Shown: positions 1 to 10,509 of the stretch, piece by piece
How positions within the stretch are numbered: position 1 is the stretch's first letter
Layout: every line of letters begins with the position of its first letter
Notes under the pieces: generated by a model
What the model saw: the letters and a program-made list of their open reading frames with translations, nothing else
What the model was told of the DNA's origin: nothing
Database searches by the model: none
DNA from: Podila epigama
Lineage: Eukaryota; Mortierellomycota; Mortierellomycetes; Mortierellales; Mortierellaceae
Direction: 5' to 3'
DNA: 21,804 bases
Assembly: GCA_015679605.1 (NCBI GenBank)
Contig: JAAAVE010000347.1
Location: 1-21,804 of the forward strand
Program-made: the position numbers and the translations under genes

Positions 1-1829
1 GACCACTCTTCAAGCAACTTGGCATCTATGATGAGTTCGTCCAGATGGGAAAACGCCAGAGCTATGGCAAGATGTACACTGAAGACCTCAAGCTTCTCAG
101 ATGCATTGACATAGATCTTGCCAAGAAACTGTAGGTCATCTCTTCTTCACATTCATTGTGCTAGATTCCCCTCTCCTGCCTCTGTTACTGAAACGACGTT
201 GTTTGAATGCTCCTAGGACTGGCTCCTACCAATATGTCGTTTCCCGTCCGGACCTGTACGATTTACTCTTGCGTCAAATCCCTGCAGACTGCATCATGCT
301 CGGCAGGCGTGTCTTGACTACTATGCAGAATGATAATGGCGTCATGATTCGATGCTCTGACAATTCGGTCCATCATGGTGATATCCTTGTCGGCGCTGAC
401 GGAGCATATTCTGCTGTACGTCAGCAGATGTACAAGAATCTCAAGTCGGATGGTCATTTGCCTGCCTGTGACGATGTCGAGTTGCCATTCAGCTGCGTTT
501 GTCTTGTTGGCCAAACATTACCTTTAGACCCGGAGGAGTTCCCGGTCCTCAAACAGGATGATAGCGAGTGTGTCTCGGTCCTTGGTCGTGAAAACTATTG
601 CACTGTAAGAAAAGGCCTGTAAATATTGAGGTGGCCAACATATGAAATAAGCATGCACCTTCTCATCTTTTTCATTTTGTCATAGTGGTTTGCTTTCGCA
701 ACCAAGCAAAACACTGTTTGTTGGATGGTAGTCCAGTTCCTGAACAAGGACACAAAGAAGGACAACGATGCCTTCCGCAACTCTGAATGGGGTTGGGAAG
801 CTGCCGATGCCATGGCCCAAGAAGTGAAAGATTTCAAGCTCCCTGGCCTTCGAAACGGACAACCGATGACCCTTGGAGACTACATCAATAAGACTCCCTC
901 AGAGCAGATGTCCAAGGTCATGCTTGAGGAGATTGTCTTCGAGACATGGTATCAAGGCCGCACCGTTCTCATTGGAGATGGTAAGTCTATTCGAACGATG
1001 GGCTATGAGTCGTGATGACGTGCACTTTCTCAATCGATGCTAACAATCATGCTCTCGTGTTTGCTACAGCTTGCCATAAGGTAATTATACTAAATAGTAA
1101 ACAGTAGCGCCAACTTCTTTTCTCAGACAACTAACAATCAATGGTGTTCCCACTACCAGATGAATCCGTCCGGAGGAGTCGGTGCAGCACATGCAATTCA
1201 CGACGCGGTTGCTCTGGCCAACTGGATCAGTACCCTCAGAAAGCCTACCATGAAGGAACTTGAAACGGTTTTCGAAGAGTACCGCACCGAGCGTCACCCT
1301 GTAGTCAAGGAAGCATTTGCTATTTGCCAAATGGCTCGTCGTAACTTTGGAAAGGTAGGTATTGCAGTGGATGCCAGCCATTCTTGTGCTACTGATGACG
1401 GCATTGATGCTCATAGTCGAACGGGTACTTACTCATCCACGTTAACAACCTGCTTAGAACATGTCTTCGGTCATGACTCGCAGCCTCTTACAACGAATCC
1501 CGTCATGGTTGTATAGAATGATTGTCAAGAAAACATTCGTTGCTAGAAACCAAGTGTCCTTCCTGCCTTTGGTGGAGGACACAGGTAGCAGCAAACCCTG
1601 CAACCAGCCCAGTCTGCAAAAGACGCTGAAGATCCTCAAAGAGCAGGAAGGGTTGACTGGCGACGAAATCATTGCTAGAAAAGTCCCTGAGATTGATACC
1701 AAAACAAGAGCCAAAGCTTCTTTCAAGAGAGCTCCTGAAGTCGTATCCACAACCACTTCCGCGTCCGCATCCGCAACTGCAACCGCAACCGCAGCTGCGC
1801 CTGCATCTGGTCCCCCGGTTACTCTTTAG
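1..1829 (+). CDS. FAD-dependent monooxygenase, salicylate-hydroxylase-like (5' truncated by window)
   Basis: Exons read as 1-130 (partial), 217-604, 686-980, 1070-1080, 1160-1354 and 1458-1829; all junctions are GT..AG and phases match, giving about 462 residues to the stop at 1827-1829. The family uses FAD and NAD(P)H to hydroxylate aromatic or polyketide-like substrates. Seen: the DG motif GADGAYSAVRQ (exon 2) and the second FAD motif GDACHKMNPSGGVGAAHAIHDA, made by joining exons 3, 4 and 5. The N-terminal Rossmann GxGxxG should lie upstream of the window. The C-terminus is a low-complexity Ser/Thr/Ala tail after a basic helix region. Exon 4 is only 11 nt. No signal peptide can be judged. 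The substrate is unknown and no biosynthetic partners are adjacent, so a specific pathway cannot be named. The family call is firm; 'salicylate hydroxylase' is only the nearest named relative. Confidence 0.88.
1070..1080 (+). other. 11-nt microexon of the FAD monooxygenase
   Basis: Flanked by an acceptor (ttgctacag) and a donor (gtaatt). It completes GAT-G|CT TGC CAT AAG, supplying A-C-H-K of the GDACHKMNPSGG motif. Reading on past AAG reaches an in-frame TAG within the next intron (1081-1159), so this intron must be removed. Skipping the 11-nt exon would shift the frame. Confidence 0.85.
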
Positions 1830-2254
1830 ATGACTAGACCTCAGGACCAAAATTCCTTCAGTCTTACAATCGTGTTTGGGTATATTTGAACACAGATTTG
1901 AAGTGTAGTTTGGGTCGAACAAAGAATGCTGGGCCAAGTGGAATAGAAGATAAGGCATCCCCCATTTGCATTGTGCGCAACAGAAGCATGTGACATGAAT
2001 TTCGTATGTGTATTGCGCAGGTTCAAAACCGAAAAAAAATGCGGGGAAATCCCATTTTCAGTTGGGCGAGGGATTCTTTATTTTTTTTTTCTTTTTCAAT
2101 CCATTCCTTCTTCCTTTGCACTCATCGCACACACTCATCGCACACATACATCGCACACACGTTGCATACACATTTATCATCCTCATACATTCATACTCTT
2201 AAGCACACAAAGCATTCTTTTCGTTTCACTCGACAGTGTCCATGAGTGTCAACC
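1830..2254 (+). promoter_or_regulatory. Intergenic and 5' leader region before the RING ligase gene
   Basis: This stretch holds the 3' end of the monooxygenase transcript and the promoter and leader of the next gene. A T-rich tract (about 2080-2096) is followed by a CA-rich leader with an imperfect tandem repeat (2119-2160). An upstream ATG at 2242 lies 13 bases before the chosen start. I see no separate gene: open frames here are short and compositionally biased. Confidence 0.5.
2119..2160 (+). repeat. Imperfect tandem repeat, about 14 bp x 3
   Basis: The core cactcatcgcaca occurs twice at a 14-bp step, followed by the variant catacatcgcaca. It lies about 95-135 bp before the RING ligase start, so it is probably in the promoter or 5' leader. 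No binding protein can be assigned. Confidence 0.7.
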
Positions 2255-2286
2255 ATGGGTCAACTCTCCTCCGTCACCCACACTAG
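2242..2286 (+). promoter_or_regulatory. Upstream ORF overlapping the RING ligase start
   Basis: ATG at 2242 opens a 14-codon frame ending in TAG at 2284-2286. It is +1 relative to the main ATG at 2255 and overlaps it. A scanning ribosome that starts here would miss the main start. The main ATG has the better context (caaccATGG) and leaky scanning is plausible. It matters only if the transcript begins upstream of 2242, which the sequence does not show. Confidence 0.5.
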
Positions 2287-4674
2287 CCATGACATCCTCC
2301 ACACTCCGACAATCGACCGTTTTGCTCACCGCCGTCAACCTCGCCCCACACTATGCACTGCCTCCACCATTGTGCTCCTCACTCTCATTCTCCTGTTGAC
2401 CCATGTCCACTCTGTTAATGCTGCCAGCATCTTCAACGCACCCCGCGCTCGTCTCAACTATGACCGCGTCTCAGTCAAGGATAAACCCGCCAGTATCAAG
2501 GATGTTGTCATCATCGACCCTGGCACTGCTCTCGCCGCTGGCATTATTGACGCTACTGGAGAGCTTGTCAAAGAAGGCGTCTCTGTATGTTTTTCTTTTT
2601 TTTTTTCAACTCTCCACCCTTTGCTACAGTGTGCTTGCATTCACTTCTTACTCCTGTTCAAATTTGTTCACTCACTTTAATGGTTAAACATTTTTGACCG
2701 TTTGTCTCCTCCTCGTTAACAGGGTATCCTTTACGACATGGGATTTGCATGCACGGTGCCTGATGCCAACTCAAATGAGACACTGCCCACGCCCGAGTTC
2801 TATGGCCTGCCAAAGATTGCACTCATCAGACGTGGTGGCCCTGCGGGACAAGAAGCATGTACATTCCGAACTAAACTCCAGAACGCACTCAATCAAGGTG
2901 CCATCGCAGCATTGGTGGCCAATATTGACAAGGATACGACGATCCGTGGCGCAACAGCGGCTCTGTCCAACAGCGACGAATCACCCCTGTCCATCCCAGC
3001 GGTCCTGATCTCCATGGACGACGGTGACATGCTTCGAATGTATCTTGAACAAACAAAAGCTATTGACGGCACGGATTTCTACAACCGTGTCAGAGTCACC
3101 CTCGCGCTTGACCGGCGGATTGCTGTCGTCTGGGAGTTTGTTTTGATTGTCATCGTTGTTCTTACAGCCATCTCGTTGTCTGTCTCTCGTAAGAAGGGTT
3201 TCCTGTCTCGTTCACTCTCTACTCTCTTTTATCTCCTTCTAACACGTTTTCTCCTTTTTTTGCGTACTCAACTCTTTTAACTAACATGTAGTTGTGCTGC
3301 ATTGTCGTCTGTATGCACTACGACAACGGATACGGATGGATGCCATTGCACGTGGCGCAGAAGTACTACCAAACGGAACCATCCGAATGCGCAAAGTAAC
3401 GATTGACAAGACGATTCTCGACTCACTTCCTGTACGCATTTATGGCCAAGGTCCAGCTGACACCCAGCCCACGACACCGACCCATGTAGGTGCTTCGTCT
3501 TTGCCAAGTACAAGTGTGTCTGGCTCGGGAGCTGTAGCAGGACCGGTCACTACAGCCGCTGTATCCACAACCGCAACTTCAGCGGATGGACACTTGCACC
3601 GCGTACCCTCCAAGACCAACTCTGTGCATGGTTCCATCTCAAACAGATCGATGCGGTCGATAAAGTCAATGGCTGCAGCAACAGCCTTAAATGACAGCAC
3701 TAACGCCACGCCATCAGCAACGCCATCTCAGCAACAACCATTGAGCCATTTAAATGATATTACGAACGACACATGCGCCGTGTGTCTGGACGAGTTTGAG
3801 GCCGGCGAGGAGCTTCGATCGCTTCCTTGTCACCACGAGTTTCATTGTGAATGCATTGGTATGTTAATTGTGCCTTTTTAACATCACTTTCAAAATTCTG
3901 TTGCTATGCGTGGGCATATTGGTGTGGACATGACTCGTGTTTTCGTCTTACTCATTTCTTTGTCTTTATTTCATCTATTGCCAATCATCCACTGTCTACT
4001 CCTTCAACTATTTACCCTTAGACCCATGGCTGACTCGAAAGAGCTCTACTTGTCCGCTCTGCAAATTTGATTGTCTCCCACAGACGGTGGAAGAGGTACA
4101 GGGCCGAGGTGAAGATGCCAACATTGTGGTCCCGAATGACCGGTTTATAGAGTTTGTGATGGGGCCAGCTTGGGTTGCGGAAAGCACCATGCGTGGACAT
4201 GACGGGCGAAATATGGTCGATCGTGTCGGCTACTTTTTTGCCTGTATTAAAGCGCGTCTCCTATGCCGTGAATTACCTCCGCGCCCGGCGCCCACGGTAC
4301 AATTCAGTTCTAGGAATCGACAGCAACAACAGCAGCAGCCCTTGCCGGATGTGCCACCCACACGAATGGTGCAATTGGATGAACATGATCAAGTGCCGCT
4401 GCAGTTGATTACTCCTCGCGGCATATCTACGGCACCTACAGAGTCTATTGCGGCAACAGAGCCGTCATCTTCAAATTCGAATGCAGCTGCGGCTGCGACC
4501 GCAACTGTATCTATCCCAGTATCAAATCCTGAAACGACCACGTCTTCCCTTCCACCATCGAAGCCAGCATCTACTGTATCTACCACATTTTCGCCTCCAC
4601 CATCTCCACCGTCATCAATACCATCAGCCGATGAGAATCAACCACCGGTTGTGATCACGATCCCAAAAGAGTAA
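2255..4674 (+). CDS. PA-TM-RING-H2 type membrane E3 ubiquitin ligase
   Basis: Exons 2255-2584, 2723-3188, 3292-3858 and 4022-4674; phases agree and give 671 aa. A hydrophobic segment at about residues 33-50, with likely cleavage near VNA-A (56), acts as signal peptide or anchor. A protease-associated (PA) luminal domain spans roughly 70-235. A single TM helix lies at about 243-262. The RING-H2 has all eight zinc ligands: C427, C430, C445, H447, H450, C453, C465, C468, with the conserved Pro466 and the W457 typical of E2 binding. The last intron splits the RING. Linker (about 165 residues) and tail are Ser/Thr/Ala/Pro/Gln-rich and look disordered. The family (GRAIL/RNF13-like) ubiquitinates membrane cargo in endosomes or secretory compartments. 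The start is ATG 2255, which has a good context; the n-region before the hydrophobic segment is long. No ortholog name can be given safely. Confidence 0.9.
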
Positions 4675-4875
4675 GAAAATAACACAACCATAGCACCCTC
4701 ATCATCATCATCATCATCATCGAATACCCAGCAGACACTGTCATAGTTTTGACATCAAAATTATCTTCCCATTTTTTTTACACTCTTTTTTTTGTTGTTG
4801 TTATATATCATTCCATAAAAAAGTTTACTTGTTGTCCCTTTCATTCACCATTTCTTGACCTGTTGGTCTTCCTAT
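4675..4875. other. Convergent 3' spacer between RING ligase and SPT16
   Basis: A 201-bp spacer where the two transcripts converge. It contains an (ATC)n microsatellite at about 4699-4721 and T-rich runs. There is room only for 3' UTRs and no gene. Confidence 0.6.
4699..4721 (+). repeat. (ATC)n microsatellite
   Basis: About seven uninterrupted ATC triplets lie in the 3' UTR region just after the RING ligase stop. Confidence 0.9.
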
Positions 4876-7800
4876 TTAACGCTTTCGCTTCTTCTTGCGA
4901 TCATTGTCTGAATCAGAATCGGCTTCACGTTTTGAGCTTCCGAATTTCTTGTCATCAGCTATTGATTTGCCAGAAAAAAAAAAAAAGAGAGAGAGAGAGA
5001 GAACGGGTATTAGTCAAACATAAAAGACAAGGTAGAAACACAGATGGCGGTGAAAATGAACCAAAAAAGAGAGAAATAAAATATCCTCCTCCCATCCAAC
5101 TCACCTCGCTTAGCCTTTTCTTCAAGGGCATCCCAGTCTTCACCCGATTCATCATCTTCATCTGATCCATCATCCGATCCATCATCCATCGAAGCATCCG
5201 ACGAATACGAACTCTCATCTGATGATGACCCAAAGTCACTACCCGACGCCTCAAACTCGGATCCAGACTCTTCCGATTCCTCGGCATCCGACTCGATTGC
5301 CAAAAAGGACCATCCACCTTCTCTGTAAAACTCGGCCGGGTCCTCTTGGATCGTCTTCATAATCGGACCCCAGTTCAGGTTCACTGGTCCTTCATAATAG
5401 ACAATATCCATCGAATCCAACCAATCTTTCACATTATCCAGTTGTGACATTGGAATCGTATTCACATGGATCGGCGTCTGGAAATAGTCCTTGAACGTAA
5501 ACACCATATCAAAATTCTTCAGTCCAAACTGTACACGCTCCAAATGCACAATCTCAACGTCTGCCAATGTCACCACCAAAAATGGCGCTTCGCTCAAGTG
5601 CACAAGACAGTCTTGTGTTGGCTTGAGCAACACATTGGTACGGAACGGCACACCGTTGAATGCCAGATCCAAGAAAGGAATATCCACCTCGACCTTGTTG
5701 TCACTCTTTATCATATATGTAATATATATCGGACAAGTCAAATGTTAGAAAATTGCAAAGAACAAATCAGGAACATGGCAATGATAACAAGCATGGCGAC
5801 AACTTACCAATTCTGTAATCTTTTCACCAAATTGCTTAAACTCCTTGTTCAAGGCAGCACGGCGTCTGCGCTCCTCTTGTTCGGACGCCAATTCATCCTC
5901 GTCTCCATAGACATATTTGCGGCGTCGGTTACCCGTCTCATCAAACTGTGCATCTGAAGCCTCACGATAAAATTGAACATGCTCCGTCTTCTTCTTGCCA
6001 ATCATGATTGGGTTCTTGAGCTGACAGTGAATCAACACAATCAACTCACCATCGCATGGCTGGAAGAACAAGTGCTTGATATTGTTGAAGAGCACATCGA
6101 TTCGGTTCTCGTTCCGGAGAGGCGACACATACCGAAGACCGTTCGAATGAATCTCGAGCTCACCAGGACGCTTACCGTCCAATCCTGGTCGCGCAAACAC
6201 ATCTGCCAACCGTGGGGGTCGCTTGCCCTTGACCTCAATAAGCTTATCCTGCTCCACAATGTCAGCCATCTCCTTTCGCTCCGACTCTTTCTTGGCCGCA
6301 TTCTTCTTCATCTCCTGAATTTGGTTATAAATCTCTGTCATCCGTCCACTATCCGCACTACGGAACGAAAGTGCACGCACAAAGTTCGCGTTGGGGTCAT
6401 CAAAGGGTGTATCGTCCTTCTTGCCAGGCTGTCCAGGCGTCACAAAGTTCAGACGAAGATACACAAACTCGCCTTCATCTGTCTTGGTCGCCTTTTGCAA
6501 TGTCGAAATATGGAATGGAACTGCCAATCCGTAGATAGGAAGCACCAAAGTATCGTTCCTCTGGTCCACCACAATCTATTACACGGTTCAGAGTAATAAT
6601 ATATATCACAAGAGAAGGTTAGCGTCATACAGTTCATCATGAATACATGCACGCATATGATAAAATCTGACTTCCGCATCCTTTTCGTACCCTGAGATTG
6701 TTGACTTCCTTTGGAAGAGCGGTATCACGTTTGTAACTCTCAAACTTGCGGAAAACACTCTTTTGATCGTCCTTCTTCAAACTACCACCATCGCCATATC
6801 GCTTCAACCCCTCAGCGTGCTTCTGTTCTGCCAACATCTTTTGATGCTCCTTGCGCGTCTGGTCCTTGCTGGCCTCCTCTTGCTCACTACGGAATTTGGT
6901 GCTCAAAACTGCAGACTTTGCTGCACGTTGAGGAACAGCCGTCTCTCGCTTTGTTGGCTCTTCCTTTTCTTCATCCGCATTCTTGAAAAAGTACGAAATC
7001 TCGCTCAGACTCTTGTCACAATCCGTCAACACCTGTGCACTCTCAGCCGTAATCCTGACAGTGTCGATCAAGAGAAGCGAGTACCTATCGTGTTCGAAGG
7101 AAGAGGAAGAGGAAAGGAAGAGGAAAAGAAGAACGAATTGAAAAAAACGCTGTTAGCAAAACATGTTTTCACTATTTCATCACAGTCAGTCATCACAACT
7201 TTCATTCTTTCTTTGTTCTCATCAGTGCACATACTTCTTGGAGGGCTCGTCAGCGGCTTTGGGGTTCTCAATATCTTGGAAACCAACTGATAAGCTGAAA
7301 ATCATATTTTGCTGCAACTCTTTAGTGTTCTTGGGGCTCAAAAGATAGCTTGATTCACGGAACTCGAGTCCAGTCTAGAGTTGACAAACAAAGAGATATG
7401 CGTATGTTGTATATCTTGATGAGTCTCTGCAACACACATCGTGCTACCGTAACAAAAACAGAATGAAAAAGAAAAAAGACAAACAAACACGCAGGCAGCA
7501 AGATAAAAGGATGACAAAACAGAAAGAAAAAAAAAAAAAAGGAGGTAAAAACAGGTGATTCCCACTTACGCCAAAGCCAAGAGACTTGACAAACTTCTTT
7601 TCCAGTTCTGGCTTCTTGTTGCGGATGAAATCAATAGCGCGGTTGTAAACATCCTTGATCTTGACACCATCCTTCATTGAATCCAGAATCTTGCGTTGAA
7701 CATCCAACAAGAATTCATAGTTCTTCTCCTGAGCCTTGTTAGGGTCAATCAAAAAGGTACGACCAATGTTGGAGCAGTACGACTTGTAACGAACACCAAG

Positions 7801-9486
7801 GGAGCAGATGATGGTGCCTGCATGAAGATCCTTCTCATTCGACACTGCCGACGTCTTCAAATCGTAATCTCCACCACTCTGAATAATCGGGGTGTAGCAC
7901 CATTCAGGGTTTCCAGATGCAGCCTATAGTCCATAATCCCATAGAAACAAGACGAATGTGAGTGGGTCTTTGTTTCTTGGACTAACAGATGCACTAGCAA
8001 AAAAAAAAAAAAAAGGAAGAAAAGAACACTTACATCTGCAGGAAACTTTAGCTTTTTAAAGTTTCTATCATCCAACAAGACGTCCTCGGTCTTTTCAGAA
8101 AACTTTTCATGCGAGATTTTGCGTTCCTCGTCAATGATCTTGGACATTTCTTCAATAAAGTAGTTCTTCATGACAAGTGAGCTCAGTCGAGTAGCAGTCT
8201 TGGTTGATCTCTGTGCATGTGTGTACGCGCGTTTTTTTTGTGATATGACAAGGATGGTAATAGTGGAAACAAGTAGTCAGAAACACCATTAACAACCAAA
8301 AAAAAAAAAAAAAAAAAAAGCATCCTACCAGTTCCTCATCATCCTTGATGGCAAACACTTCAGCAACTCCAGCAGAAACATCAACATTCTCGAAATTCTT
8401 TCCTGATGACTCCAGTGCACTCTTCCAGCTGTCGACAAATGCTCCAGATTGCTTATCTTTAGGGAAAACTCCAATACGGTCCTATTGTCGACCATCGAAT
8501 ACATTGCGTGAAGGGGGAGTAGGTGTGGTTCAAGTAAGTATGACAAGTGGAGGTAGGTAGACAGTGAGATACGAAGAGTTGCCAAAGTTTGCTCAGGATC
8601 CGTTCATTAACACATTACCCCTTGCTTGACCATAATGTCAACAATCTTCTGAAACAGCTCCTTGTTGTGGGCCTCATCCTTGCTACGAGCATAGATCTCG
8701 ATGCCAAACTGAACACCTTCGGATTGCTTGAGTGGCTCCAAAAGCTTGGCTGATAATGGACAGAGGACAGAATCAGATAAGAACAATGAAGAAAAAAAAA
8801 AGTCAGTTTTAAAACAACTATCCCAACACGGGCAACGCGAGTGGTCATATTGTATATATTACCTTTATTTGCGCCAGTGACAATGTGTAGAGTGTCCTGA
8901 GTGAACAGCATCAATGTCTGCGTGAGCTCGTATCCAAAAAGCCAGATCTATTACCATAAAACACCACAAGAGATATTGAGATACACCTGGTTAGCACCTC
9001 CACGATTTACATTGCCGTAGATAAGAATGAATCTGGATCCAACCTGCGTTGTGGAGCTGTTTAGTGTTGCGTCTTACCTGCATGGCTGTAGTCTTTTGGT
9101 AGATGTTGTCGTCTTCTGTCATGTTGCCAAGAAGAACGAGCAGAGAGTTGACATTATGGAAGGAATCCTCGGCTCCATTTGAATTCTATTGTAGATTGTA
9201 TGAAATGAGTTTGTCCTGTTGTTGTGAATAAAATGTCATGCAAAATGTTCTTTGTGCATGACGTAAATTGACGTGGAAATGCCATCAAAGAGGAAAAGAC
9301 GCGTTCGTTGGGACGTTGAATGCACGACTAACAAGGCAAAAAAAAAAAAAAAAAAGGAGTCTGTTGCTAGGATTCGAATCTTCAAATTGTTTTGGCTGTC
9401 CTTTGTTGTACCTTCCAGTGATGGGCGAGATCTCTAGCCCGGCGATGGAACAGCCGGGCGTCGATCGAGACTTCGGCTGCAGGCAT
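4876..9486 (-). CDS. SPT16: FACT complex subunit SPT16 (histone chaperone)
   Basis: Twelve exons in transcript order: 9486-9412, 9185-9078, 8947-8863, 8749-8619, 8481-8329, 8210-8034, 7923-7570, 7374-7235, 7084-6691, 6575-5808, 5705-5105, 4958-4876. All junctions are GT..AG with matching phase; total 3069 nt, 1022 aa, near the usual SPT16 length. With Pob3/SSRP1 the protein reorganises H2A-H2B and H3-H4 during transcription and replication. Seen: an aminopeptidase-P-like N-terminal region ([46 protein letters not shown]); the SPT16 middle domain after [15 protein letters not shown]; a histone-binding PH-like module (residues about 796-930) with [18 protein letters not shown]; an Asp/Glu/Ser tail from about 934; and a basic end KKKRKR resembling an NLS. 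The start MPAAEVSID is the only ATG giving the conserved N-terminal helix. It shares a 211-bp divergent promoter with HSK3. Confidence 0.97.
4984..5002 (+). repeat. (GA)n tract in the last SPT16 intron
   Basis: It follows an A-run on the + strand, so on the SPT16 sense strand it is a CT-repeat plus T-run. It sits just before the acceptor of intron 4959-5104 and serves as an extended polypyrimidine tract. Confidence 0.75.
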
Positions 9487-9697
9487 TGGATGTGGGGGGA
9501 TTTGAGTTGATTGTTCTCAAATAAAAAGGATGAAATTGAATGCGAAATATTTTTTTTTTAATATGTCGCTGTAAGAACTAAGGTGGCGGTGGCTTGGCTT
9601 TTCGTTTTTTTCCCCCCCTCGTGGTCATGCTCAGAGAGACAGAGACAAACTCAATTGTCTGTCCTTCACTACATTCAGGCAACCAACGCAAAGAACC
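9487..9697. promoter_or_regulatory. Divergent SPT16 / HSK3 promoter region
   Basis: 211 bp separate the two start codons, which point away from each other. The region has an A/T-rich stretch (about 9548-9562) and a GGTGGCGGTGGC element near 9582, but no clear TATA or CCAAT box. Both leaders must fit here, so regulation is probably shared at least in nucleosome positioning. Confidence 0.6.
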
Positions 9698-10096
9698 ATG
9701 TCATCATCATCATCATCGTCATCAGCAGCCACGTCACGTACAACGCAATACACAGTACTGAATGCAGCTCTGGATAAGCTCAGGGCGAACCTTGAGGTGC
9801 TTGAGGGCAATGTTGAAGAAACGATGGTGCAGTCGGAATGGACCAAGAGATTGACTGTTATTCATTCGTCATTGTATGTTCTTTTGTACACAATTATTCA
9901 CTCTACCAAGATAGAAAGGCTGAAGGTGTATTTTAGCCTTTTGGGTGTCGTTCTCTTTCTCTTTGACTTATGTTTTGTTTTTTTGGACTGAAATTGTTAT
10001 TTTGTTAGATTTATGGCTGCATCTACGGTATTGAAAGACGAGGGCACATCGCACGAAGAAGACAGATCCACTAGTCGTCCTCCAGAGTCGACGTGA
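9698..10096 (+). CDS. HSK3: DASH/Dam1 complex subunit Hsk3
   Basis: Two exons, 9698-9873 and 10009-10096, joined in phase (TT|A), encode 87 aa. Hsk3 is one of the small subunits of the ring that couples kinetochores to microtubule plus ends. Seen: a Ser-rich N-terminus (residues 2-9) encoded by an imperfect TCA/TCG repeat; a coiled-coil helix (NAALDKLRANLEVLEGNV); and the family-typical motif LFMAASTVLKDEG across the exon junction, close to the FMAxxxVLxxE signature of Hsk3. The polar tail ends at TGA 10094-10096. Length fits the family (about 70-100 aa). The gene is easily missed because it is short and split. The identification rests on the terminal motif and helix pattern, so a similarity search would be a useful confirmation. 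Confidence 0.82.
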
Positions 10097-10509
10097 TGCT
10101 GGAACACCATGGATGTTTTATCTTCTCGCGCGCTTGACACCCACGATGGAATATATACAGGAACAAACCTGGTCTGCTTTCATTCATTAATTATCACTCT
10201 CGACAAAGCACCCCTGCCGCTCCGTTTTCGCGAAACCAATGCAGAACCCCTCCCCAAAAAAAATAATGAACCTGGCACCATTCTCTCTTTCTGTCTTGAT
10301 GACTGACTCTGTCACCTTTTGTTGGGTTCCTTGCAGGCGAGCGCCCTCAAGAAGTCGCGTCAAATAAAGTTGGTGGCGTTATGTGACTATGAATTTCTAG
10401 TTGTAAACAAATTTTTTGATCCCTTTTTCGGAATGACAGCCTTGGATGAAAAGTGATGAAGTGGTTGAAAGGCGGATGCATGCCAATGGGAATAGTGAAT
10501 GGCAATGGC

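Noticed and set aside
1971-2245. Overlapping plus frames in the leader of the RING ligase
   Set aside because: They are rich in His/Thr/Ser from CA and T repeats, have no domain, and run into the real start in another frame.
1-4674. Possible secondary-metabolism cluster around the FAD monooxygenase
   Set aside because: The neighbour is a RING ligase followed by housekeeping genes; no synthase, transporter or regulator is present.
5466-6596. Long plus-strand frames (163 and 207 aa)
   Set aside because: They are antisense to SPT16 exons 10 and 11, where the minus-strand protein is clearly conserved.
9368-9385. gattcgaatc on both strands, resembling a tRNA T-arm
   Set aside because: The flanking 5-nt segments do not pair as a T-stem, and no acceptor, D or anticodon arms fit at the right distance. 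It lies in SPT16 intron 1.
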